Assembly (NCBI GenBank): GCA_003695015.1
Contig: RFJD01000247.1
Location: forward strand, 1 to 10,692
Reading direction: 5' to 3'
Length of the DNA: 10,692 nucleotides
Origin: Verrucomicrobiota bacterium
GTDB lineage: Bacteria > Verrucomicrobiota > Verrucomicrobiia > Limisphaerales > J093
Shown here: positions 1 to 7,419 of the stretch, piece by piece
Layout of the letters: each line of letters starts with the position of its first letter
Position numbering within the stretch: position 1 is the stretch's first letter
The notes under the pieces: generated by a model
The model's input: only the letters and a program-made list of their open reading frames with translations
Database searches by the model: none
What the model was told of the DNA's origin: nothing
Program-made: the position numbers and the translations under genes

Positions 1-9
1 CCGTGGCGG

Positions 10-1710
10 TCAGTCCGCAACGCCGGGACAGTTCTTCAACGCGGCCGCCTCGTAGCGGTTGGCCGGGTTCCACAACAGCCAGGACTTGATCCCGTGATCT
101 GCCAGGGCCCGCATCTGGGCCTGGATCTGGGCCGGGCCGTAATCGATGTGGCCCTTCACCCACGTGGCGGTGAAGCCTTGGATCCACGGGCGCACCTCGG
201 CGGGAGTGGCGATGCGGCCGTTGCGGCGCAGGCAATCCCGGATGCCCGCCGCCAGCACCTCGTACGGCTTCCGGTCCGGCACCGGCAGCCCGTAGTTCAT
301 CGGCCCGTAATGGCTGGGGTACATCATCGGGCAGATGTAGTCGGCCGCGTTGCTGATGGCCTCCCAGTACTGGCCGATGCGCATGTCGTCCACCGTGGTG
401 CATACCAACCCGAAGACGTCCGCCGCCACGTACACCTGCCGGGGCTCGAGCCGTTTCCGTGCCTCCAGCAGGAAGCTCTGGATCGCCGCCGCCTTCGATT
501 CGCCCTTGGGATTGCGATAATCGAGGTCCGCCGACTTCGGCACGTCCGGAAACCGGACGTAGTCGAACTGCACCTCGTTGAACCCCAGCGCCGCGGCCTC
601 CTCGGCCAGCTCCAGGTTGTACCGGCGGAACAACGGGTCGTGCGGCGAGGCCCACCGAAGGCCGTCCCGGCTGCGGAAGGTCCGGCCCGTCCGCCGGTCC
701 AGGATCGTCCGTTCCGGATGGCGTCGGGCAAACACCGGGTCTTTGAACGTCACGATCCGGGCGATGAGGTACAGACCTTCGTCGCGCAACCGCTGCAGCC
801 ATGGCCGCAGGTCCTCGAAGGCCGCCCGGCGGTTCGCCTCCGGGTTATGCCGCCGCGCCGCCTCCGACCGCGTCAACAGCCAGCCCTCGTCGTCTTTGAA
901 GTCGATCACCAGCGCGTTGACGTCCGTCTCCCGCGCCAGCCGCACCAGTTCGGCCATCCGTTCCGACTGCGCCGTCCGCCGGGTCACGTACAAACCGCGG
1001 GCGTCGATGCGCGGGTTGCGGCGGTAGTTCCGTTTCGGCAGCGGGTCGTAATGCAGGTCGGCAAACGGGCCGAAGTCCGGGCGCTCCCCGGAATCGCCCG
1101 CCTCGTCCACCCCTCCGCCGGAAACCTCCGGGCCCGTGGGCGGGGCGAGATGCTCACCCGCCACCCAGCCGATCCGGCGAACGCCCTTGGCTCCTCCGTA
1201 AGCCACCCGCACCCAGCGGCGGCCGTCCGAAAGCTCCTGTTCCCCCAGAACCTCGACCCGGGTGCCCTGCGGCAACCGCCCGGTGCGGGTCGCGTCCAAG
1301 CCGGGAGCCATCCGCACATTGAGCCAGTCGGCGGCGACCTCCAGCTCGCGCGGCTCGGCGGTCCCCGACCCGGTGGCTCGGGCGGCCCCCCTTTGCCGGG
1401 ACGACGCTTCGGCTCGCGCCGGTTTCGCGGAAGTTTTTTCGCCGGCAACGCCGCTTCCGGAGGCCGCGACCTCCGGTTCGGCTGCGGCGGGAACCGGCAG
1501 GGGCTTCGGCTCCCAGCGCGTCACCCGCGCGCCGGCGGCGTCTTCCGCCGCCAACGGGGTCACGCGCCCCGAGCCGCGCTGGCAACCGGCCACCCACAAG
1601 GCCACGGCGACGGTCAGTCCCGCGGCCAGCGTCATGCCGCCGCCCCAAAGCCAGGCCGGCGGCAGGCGGCCGCCCGGCGTTCCCTCGTTGGCTCGGTTGG
1701 AACCTTCCAT
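10..1710 (-). CDS. SH3-domain, DUF4015-type putative glycoside hydrolase, lipoprotein or membrane-anchored
   Basis: This is probably an exported carbohydrate-active protein of the DUF4015 'putative glycosyl hydrolase' family, a TIM-barrel-like fold whose substrate is unknown. Numbering is for the 566-aa form. A hydrophobic segment at about 21-41 ends in a lipobox-like VAGC with Cys43. An Ala/Glu/Pro-rich linker follows, then a bacterial SH3-like domain at about 121-190 (WLNVR, RVEVLGEQ, GWVAGEHL). The catalytic-type domain runs from about 234 to 555, with the family-like stretches GLYVTRRTA, ALVIDFKDDEGWL, VQFDYVRFP, YICPMMYPSHYG and WIQGFTATW. The acidic residues in IDFKDDEG and the FDYVRFP segment are plausible catalytic or binding positions, by inference. 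The frame stays open to an ATG at 1797. I prefer the ATG at 1710 because it puts the hydrophobic segment at a normal signal-peptide distance; neither start has a good Shine-Dalgarno sequence. It is the last gene of the unit that begins at 7268. SH3 domains of this type often bind cell-wall peptides, so envelope attachment is possible. Confidence 0.85.
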   Translation of the reverse strand: MEGSNRANEGTPGGRLPPAWLWGGGMTLAAGLTVAVALWVAGCQRGSGRVTPLAAEDAAGARVTRWEPKPLPVPAAAEPEVAASGSGVAGEKTSAKPARAEASSRQRGAARATGSGTAEPRELEVAADWLNVRMAPGLDATRTGRLPQGTRVEVLGEQELSDGRRWVRVAYGGAKGVRRIGWVAGEHLAPPTGPEVSGGGVDEAGDSGERPDFGPFADLHYDPLPKRNYRRNPRIDARGLYVTRRTAQSERMAELVRLARETDVNALVIDFKDDEGWLLTRSEAARRHNPEANRRAAFEDLRPWLQRLRDEGLYLIARIVTFKDPVFARRHPERTILDRRTGRTFRSRDGLRWASPHDPLFRRYNLELAEEAAALGFNEVQFDYVRFPDVPKSADLDYRNPKGESKAAAIQSFLLEARKRLEPRQVYVAADVFGLVCTTVDDMRIGQYWEAISNAADYICPMMYPSHYGPMNYGLPVPDRKPYEVLAAGIRDCLRRNGRIATPAEVRPWIQGFTATWVKGHIDYGPAQIQAQMRALADHGIKSWLLWNPANRYEAAALKNCPGVAD

Positions 1711-1849
1711 CAAACGCGTCCCGGTAAACGCGCCACCTTGTAACAACCCCTCCGGACCCGAGGCCACCCAAAACCTCGCCGAAACGCGCCGGGTCATTCA
1801 CCGGTCATTCCCAAACCGATTGCCGCACGTGGAAAAAACGCGGGCCGGG

Positions 1850-2428
1850 CTACTCGTACGGGGATCGCGGAAGCCTGGGCGGCGGGTCGAGTTCGAGCCA
1901 CTCGTACTTGTCCGTCCGGACGGGCGCCCAGCACAGCACGCCCGATTTCCGCCAGGCATCCAGCACGATCCCCTCCTCGAACGGCCGGCCCTTCGCGGTC
2001 ACGACCACGGCATTGTGCTCGCCCGGGGTGGCTTCCTCGGCACAGCCCCAGTGCAACTCGAAGGCCCGCAGCGGCAGGCGATCCAGCGCCGCCTTCAGGT
2101 CCTGGGCCCATTGGTAGCAAAGCCCCCGCGGCCGCCGGCCGGCGTTGACCAGCATGTTGTGGAACCACGCCGGCCGCATCGCCCGATACTGCACCGCCAG
2201 CCACCGCGCCCGCTCGATGGCCGTCTCCGCAATCAACCGCGCCTCCTCCGGCGCCCGCCCGCCGGTCAAGGCGTCCAAGTCCCGCGCCAACGCCGCCGGA
2301 TCGGGCAACGAACGGCCCGACCGCGCCGGGCTGGCGCAACCGGCCAGCAAAAGCGCCACCGCCAGCCCCGCCGCCGCGCCTTTGGCCATCACCGTTGCCA
2401 CGCGTTTGCCAACCTCTCGCTCACTCAT
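1850..2428 (-). CDS. small lipoprotein with possible Cys-His-Asp catalytic centre
   Basis: This 192-aa protein is of unknown function and I cannot assign a named family with certainty. The N-terminus is a clear lipoprotein signal: a hydrophobic stretch at 18-30 ends in LLLAGC, with Cys31 as the lipidation site. The mature part has an Arg/Ala-rich helix at about 60-85 (EEARLIAETAIERARWLA), then three well-spaced motifs: RGLCYQWAQDL (Cys104), HNAVVVTAKG (His138) and IVLDAWRKSG (Asp157). That order and the local contexts resemble a papain- or transglutaminase-like Cys-His-Asp triad, so a cysteine peptidase, transglutaminase or amidase fold is plausible but unproven. The start at 2428 overlaps the stop of the upstream polysaccharide-lyase gene by 8 bases, which favours translational coupling. 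An internal Met14 would also give a normal signal peptide. A gap of 52 to 139 bases, depending on the downstream start, separates it from the DUF4015 gene. Confidence 0.88.
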   Translation of the reverse strand: MSEREVGKRVATVMAKGAAAGLAVALLLAGCASPARSGRSLPDPAALARDLDALTGGRAPEEARLIAETAIERARWLAVQYRAMRPAWFHNMLVNAGRRPRGLCYQWAQDLKAALDRLPLRAFELHWGCAEEATPGEHNAVVVTAKGRPFEEGIVLDAWRKSGVLCWAPVRTDKYEWLELDPPPRLPRSPYE

Positions 2429-5400
2429 TGCTCAACCGAAAGAAAAGCGTCCGGTCCGCCGGAGTCACCCGCACTTCACGCCATCCCTCCCGCAGCTCGG
2501 GATGCGACGGCCACGGCTGCCAGTCCGCGGTCGGTCCCGGCTCCCGAGCCGTCCAGAGCCTTTGATCCAGCGCCCCGGCCGGCCAGCGCAGGTCGAGTGC
2601 GTCGCCCTCCCGGGTCCAAACCAGCTTTGGCGGCCCGCTCGACACCTCCACATCCAGGCTCAGGTCGAAACTGAGGTCTTCCGCCCCACCGACGGCCTGA
2701 TGGACCTCGACGGCGATCACGTTGGCGCCCACTTGCAACCACGCCGGCAGCAACCACCGCCCTTCCCATGCGTTCTCCGCCCCGCCTTCGACCGCCACCA
2801 TCGCCGGCGTGTCCGGGCCGACCGGTCCTTCGGGCATGTTGCTGCGAAACGCTTCCCGGCCGTTAACGTACACAATCGCGCCGTCGTCGCGCTTGAGTCG
2901 GAGCAACACCCGCCGCAGCTCGGGCAACGGCGGCAGAACCCATTCCCGGCGGAACCAGCAGGTGCGCCCGCCCCGACCGGCAAGGACCGTCGTTTCGTCC
3001 CCGTCGCCAAAACCCAGTTCCGCCGCCCCTCGGGGCCATGCCGCGTCGTCGAAGTCGGGTCGGGTCCACCCGGCTGGCGGCGGTTCCTCCCGGTCCCAGT
3101 ACCGCCACGAAGCCCCTTCCGAAATGACCCGCCACAACCCGGCGGTCACCGTCACCGTCACCGGCGCGGAGGTGCTCATCAAACCGCCGGCATCACGCGC
3201 CACCGCGCGCAACACGTATCGTCCGGGCCACACGCCCGAAAGCGCCCACGATTCGCCGGGCGCGGTCTCGCCGAGCCACGCGCCGCCCGCCTGCCAGGCC
3301 ACGGTTGCCACGTCGCCGTCCCAGTCCTCGACTTCCGCGGCCAGCGCGATTTCCGCCGGGGCCCGCAGCACCGCGCCATCCGCCGGTGCCGTCACCCGCA
3401 CCCCCGGCGGGGTGTTGGTCGAGGTGATCACGACCTCGACGAGCCCGGTGACCGCGTGTCCGTTGAGGAAAACCGGCGGCATCTGCGACAACGAAAACAC
3501 CTCGGCGGGCGACAACGCCCGGCCCCAGACCGCCAGGTCGTCCAGCGCCCCTCCGAACCAGCGATCGGGCTTGAACGTCGCCGACTGGTGCCCGCCGAAC
3601 ACCAGGCCGGCATCCTCCGGCAGGGCCAACTCGAAATCGCGGTCGATGCCCCTCAGGCGTCCGTCCACATACAACCGCAACTCATCGCCGGCGCGAACCA
3701 CCGCGGCATGGCGCCAGCTTCCGGCCGTGACGCCGTCCGCCTTCAATTCGACGTCCGGACCGGGATCGTTCCGCAGGACCAGGCTGTTCGAGTGCTGCGG
3801 CCCGTAAAGGGTGAGTTCGTGGGCGTCGCCAAAACCATCGCTGCGCCCGAGGTAAAACACGAAATCATGCGTCGCGACCGTGTTGCGCCGAAACCATCCG
3901 GCCACGGTCCAATCCTGCTCGTTCCAGCGCACTTGGCCGGGCGCCATCAACGGGCGCAACCGCGCCGCGTCGGCCGGACCGTTCTCCTCCAATTCGAGTG
4001 CGCCCCGGCTCCAAAGCGCCAGCGCTTCCGGGCCGGCCCCGATCGCCCGAAAGGCGCCCTCCCCCACCGTCTCCACCAAACCGGGATGCGCCCGCCCGCC
4101 GGCATCGACCGCCAACCCCGCCGCCAACGAGTCGGAATCCTCGAAATCGTACCACAGCACGTTGGCCGGACCCGGGGCGGCATCGGTCACCACGTACTCC
4201 ACGCGCATCACGCCCCCGGCCGATGCCGGGGCTTCGCAACGCAGCGTGTGGCCGTCGGCCTCGAGTCGCGCGCTTCCCCCGCTCACCGCACCGAGCCTGA
4301 AGTACCAGCGCTCCGGCGGCGTCAGGTCGTCCTCCACCAGGGTTCGCAGGTCGATCGTCGTGACGCCTCCGGGCCGGACCGCCCGGCGCAAGGTTCCCGC
4401 CACCGGGGGACGATCCTCCGGTTCGTGCCACCGATCCAACGGCCGCAGGGCGGGCGGCTCCACCGGCGGCGGTTCGCCGGGCAGCAACGGGTGGAGCCAC
4501 ACCGCCAGGGTCGCGTGTTCCAAGGCCGGCAGATGCATCGCCAGCTTGCGGTATCCCTCGTTGGGGTTCTGGCCGGCGGGATTCGGCGAGCCCGGCAACG
4601 GCGCCGCCGGCAACACCTCCCAACGCCCTTCCGCCGACACGATTTCCGCCCACAACCGGTCTCCCCCGGCCGTCAACAGGGCGCGGCGGCCATCCGAGGC
4701 CAGTTGGACCTCCACCCCGGTGTTCAGATGGAGGAACGACCACGTGTCGCGTGGCCCGGCCAACTCGATTTCATCCTGCACCAGCGCGTCCCGACGGCCG
4801 TTGAACAGCATCACCCCCCGCCACAAGCGCCGGGCATCGACATAGGCCGGGGTCAGGTCGGCAATGGCCCACGCCCGGTCCTCCCGGCTTTCGAAGGCGA
4901 TCAACGGCGCGTGCGCCCCGACGCGTTGGTCCGGATCGCTGCCGGCCCCGATCACCAGCGTGTTGTGGCCTTCGGCCCGAAGCCGGTAGTAGGTCCAGCG
5001 TTTGCTCCCGAAGTAGGACGGCAACGCGTAGCTGTCCCCGCCCAGGTCCACCAGCCAGCGGCGGCCCAGGGCGTCGAGAACCAACGTCCCGGCGTCCAAG
5101 TGCCCGTGGCTTGCGCCGAGGTCGCCTCCCTTGAACCCGACGAACAGGGCCTCCGAATCCCAGCCCGACCGCAGCGTCGCCACTTCCGCCGGCGCGTAGG
5201 GCGCCGTTCCGGTGGGACCGAGAAAGGCAATGTCCCGGGGCGGTTCCCCCGCGGGCGGCGCTTCGGCCGCGTCCACGTACCACAACAGGTCGAGCGCCTC
5301 ACGCGCGGCATGGTCTCGCTGGTGCGCCGCGTAGGCCGGCGCCGCGAACCGGCGGGCCAGCCAGAAGAGGGTCGGGCTGCGCATCGCGCGGGCATGGGCG

Positions 5401-7268
5401 TCGGCGAAGTTGAAACTCAGGTCCGTCGGCCCGGGCATGTGCAGGGCAAACCGGCCGCTTTGCCGGAAGCCCGGGGTGGCGGCCAAGCCGAAGTCGCTGC
5501 CCAAGGCGCCCTCGAGGCCGGCGCACAAACGAGCGTTGTAGTTGATCGTGTAACCCCAGTAGCCCGGCCCTTCGTACCAGCCGCCGTTGTCGGCGGTCCA
5601 ATGCCGCACCACCTCCGCGGCCGAGAGCACCGCCCGTCGCAACACCTCGCGGGCCGTTGGACCGCCCTCCTCGCCCAAAGCCAGCGCGCCCATGGCCAGG
5701 CCGCCGTTGCAAACCAGGTTCCAGTTGTTGGCCGTGGGACGCGACCACCAGACGTTGTCCTTGTAGGCCTGCAGCCCGACGTTCAACCCCTTGCCCAGAA
5801 TCGCCCCCCGCAACAGCGCCCGTTGCCCCGCCGTCCACCGGTCGTACAACCAGTCGTACGCCACCGCAAAGGCGTGCGTCATCTCCGCGGTGTCCAGGAA
5901 ATGCGCCGGATGCCAGTCCGGAAAAGCCGCCGCCGCCTCCAGCTCCGCCCACAACCGCTCCGCGTAACGGCCGTCGCCGGTCATCCGATACGCCAGCCCC
6001 AGCGTGTAGGCGCGGTCCAGCACCCGCCGGCTGGTTCCCAGGATGGTGCCGCGTTCATCCGGGTCGTAGGTGCTGACCGGGTCGTCCAGCATCCCCTCGG
6101 CCCGCTGCCGCAGTTTCTCGAACCACTGCGCCGGCTGGCCGTCCGGATGGACCGCCAACTCCCGCGCCAACCAGTCGAACCGCATCCGCGAAGCCAGCAA
6201 CCGCGGCCTCCCGGTCGCCAGGGTGGCCAGCAGGGCCTCCGCCCCCGGCACGGCCCGGTCACTGTCCCAATCGATCCAGTACCGCCCGTCGATGACCTCG
6301 AAACCCTCCCTCCCGGGAAGCTGCCAGCCCACCGAAAAGTGGTCCGCGCCCGTCTCCTCGAGGAACCGCACCTCGACGTAATACCGCCGGCCCGCCGCCA
6401 GCCGGCCCGGCGCCGACACCTGCGAATCCGACCGTGTCCATTCCCGGAAACCGGTCGGCTCACTCGTCCAGGCAATCCGCCGCGCCCGCTCCGGCGAACC
6501 GTCGATCCCCAGCCACAACTCGACCCGCTCGTCGCCCGCCACGGCAAACCGATAGAGCCCGTCCTCCGGCGCCTCCAGCCAGCCCCGGATGCGAACCGCG
6601 TAATGATCGGTCCAGTTCGTCAGCCAGGATTCCAGCCGGGGAAACCGTTCCCGTCCGCCGGGCCGATCAGGGTAGGTCGTCAGGTTGGTCCACGCCCCCC
6701 AACCTCCCGCCGCCAGTCCGGTCCAGTACTCCGCCAGCACCGAACCCGCGACCGTGGCCGAAGGTTCCGCCCACAACCGCTCCGCCGGAATCACCTCCTC
6801 CGGCTGCCCCGGCTGTTCCCACGTCAGTCGCACCGAGGCCGGACCGCCGGTCTCGACGAATTCGAGCCGCACATCGACCGCCCGTCCCGCCGACAAGACC
6901 GTCTCCGCCTCGACCGGCCACGCGGAGGCCTCCCCCACCAACCGCATCGCCGCCAGCCGGCCGTCCAACCACAACCGCACCCCGCCCTCCGCATGAACCC
7001 GGAACACATGCCGCCCGCTCTCGACCGGAAGCACCCGTCCTTCCCAACGCACCGCAAACCCGCCCGCGTCCAACCCCGCCATCGGCGCCCCCAACCCCCA
7101 GTCAAAATCCACGCCGGGATCAATCCGCTCGGCAACCGGCTCCTGGAATCCCGTGTCGCGGAAATAAGTCGCCCTCAGCCCGGCCGAAGCTTCCACCCGG
7201 ACCGTGCCCGGCCAACTCAACGCCATGACGGCCACCGCCACCGGCAACCAACGCCACCCGGTCTTCAT
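2421..7268 (-). CDS. large secreted heparinase II/III-like polysaccharide lyase, multi-domain
   Basis: This 1615-aa exported protein has the layout of alginate- or heparinase-II/III-type lyases, which cleave uronic-acid polysaccharides by beta-elimination. Residues 1-28 form a signal peptide. Two PA14-like modules follow at about 29-168 and 174-330. A helical alginate-lyase-like region spans about 355-670, with NNWN (513-516) and a Tyr-rich GWYEGPGYWGY (563-573). The heparinase II/III beta-sandwich covers about 690-930, with SHGHLDAG (His721, His723), VDLGGDSY and GHNTLVI (His768). Next come a cadherin-like segment (about 965-1032), a LamG/concanavalin-like domain (1035-1262, DFED to DDLAVWGRALS), an Ig-like module (1287-1376), a galactose-binding-like domain (1378-1543) and a short C-terminal domain ending FFRLSNE. 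I chose the ATG at 7268, not 7397, because it begins the signal peptide and has AAGAAGG 8 nt upstream. The candidate Asn, Tyr and His residues are all present, so it looks active; the substrate is unknown. It heads the three-gene unit. Confidence 0.92.
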   Translation of the reverse strand: MKTGWRWLPVAVAVMALSWPGTVRVEASAGLRATYFRDTGFQEPVAERIDPGVDFDWGLGAPMAGLDAGGFAVRWEGRVLPVESGRHVFRVHAEGGVRLWLDGRLAAMRLVGEASAWPVEAETVLSAGRAVDVRLEFVETGGPASVRLTWEQPGQPEEVIPAERLWAEPSATVAGSVLAEYWTGLAAGGWGAWTNLTTYPDRPGGRERFPRLESWLTNWTDHYAVRIRGWLEAPEDGLYRFAVAGDERVELWLGIDGSPERARRIAWTSEPTGFREWTRSDSQVSAPGRLAAGRRYYVEVRFLEETGADHFSVGWQLPGREGFEVIDGRYWIDWDSDRAVPGAEALLATLATGRPRLLASRMRFDWLARELAVHPDGQPAQWFEKLRQRAEGMLDDPVSTYDPDERGTILGTSRRVLDRAYTLGLAYRMTGDGRYAERLWAELEAAAAFPDWHPAHFLDTAEMTHAFAVAYDWLYDRWTAGQRALLRGAILGKGLNVGLQAYKDNVWWSRPTANNWNLVCNGGLAMGALALGEEGGPTAREVLRRAVLSAAEVVRHWTADNGGWYEGPGYWGYTINYNARLCAGLEGALGSDFGLAATPGFRQSGRFALHMPGPTDLSFNFADAHARAMRSPTLFWLARRFAAPAYAAHQRDHAAREALDLLWYVDAAEAPPAGEPPRDIAFLGPTGTAPYAPAEVATLRSGWDSEALFVGFKGGDLGASHGHLDAGTLVLDALGRRWLVDLGGDSYALPSYFGSKRWTYYRLRAEGHNTLVIGAGSDPDQRVGAHAPLIAFESREDRAWAIADLTPAYVDARRLWRGVMLFNGRRDALVQDEIELAGPRDTWSFLHLNTGVEVQLASDGRRALLTAGGDRLWAEIVSAEGRWEVLPAAPLPGSPNPAGQNPNEGYRKLAMHLPALEHATLAVWLHPLLPGEPPPVEPPALRPLDRWHEPEDRPPVAGTLRRAVRPGGVTTIDLRTLVEDDLTPPERWYFRLGAVSGGSARLEADGHTLRCEAPASAGGVMRVEYVVTDAAPGPANVLWYDFEDSDSLAAGLAVDAGGRAHPGLVETVGEGAFRAIGAGPEALALWSRGALELEENGPADAARLRPLMAPGQVRWNEQDWTVAGWFRRNTVATHDFVFYLGRSDGFGDAHELTLYGPQHSNSLVLRNDPGPDVELKADGVTAGSWRHAAVVRAGDELRLYVDGRLRGIDRDFELALPEDAGLVFGGHQSATFKPDRWFGGALDDLAVWGRALSPAEVFSLSQMPPVFLNGHAVTGLVEVVITSTNTPPGVRVTAPADGAVLRAPAEIALAAEVEDWDGDVATVAWQAGGAWLGETAPGESWALSGVWPGRYVLRAVARDAGGLMSTSAPVTVTVTAGLWRVISEGASWRYWDREEPPPAGWTRPDFDDAAWPRGAAELGFGDGDETTVLAGRGGRTCWFRREWVLPPLPELRRVLLRLKRDDGAIVYVNGREAFRSNMPEGPVGPDTPAMVAVEGGAENAWEGRWLLPAWLQVGANVIAVEVHQAVGGAEDLSFDLSLDVEVSSGPPKLVWTREGDALDLRWPAGALDQRLWTAREPGPTADWQPWPSHPELREGWREVRVTPADRTLFFRLSNE

Positions 7269-7276
7269 GTTCGCCG

Positions 7277-7283
7277 CCTTCTT
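7277..7283 (-). promoter_or_regulatory. Shine-Dalgarno sequence of the polysaccharide-lyase gene
   Basis: On the minus strand AAGAAGG lies 8 nt before the ATG at 7268. It is one of the two good ribosome-binding sites in the window and fixes the start of the lyase gene at the signal peptide instead of the upstream in-frame ATG at 7397. Confidence 0.7.
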
Positions 7284-7419
7284 AACACGCCGTCCCCCGC
7301 CACCGCCAGTCATGGGCAAGGGTCGCGCGCCACGCCGGTCCCGGCGGCCGGTATGCCCGCCAAGGCCATCGGCCAAGCGGCGCAAGTCGGGCCCCAAGCG
7401 GAGGAGCCCGCAGGCCGCA

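Noticed and set aside
94..1743. A 549-codon plus-strand frame opposite the DUF4015 gene.
   Set aside because: Same codon-register artefact; low-complexity Arg/Pro/Gly translation and no recognisable motif.
1810..1850. A run of six T after a GC-rich stretch on the minus strand, between the lipoprotein and DUF4015 genes, considered as a terminator.
   Set aside because: I could not pair a convincing stem next to the T-run, so it may be chance; the genes may still be co-transcribed.
7269..7419. The 151-bp gap between the MFS stop and the lyase start, checked for a terminator or promoter.
   Set aside because: Apart from the ribosome-binding site there are only short GGCC/CCGG self-complementary bits with no T-tract, and no convincing -35/-10 pair.
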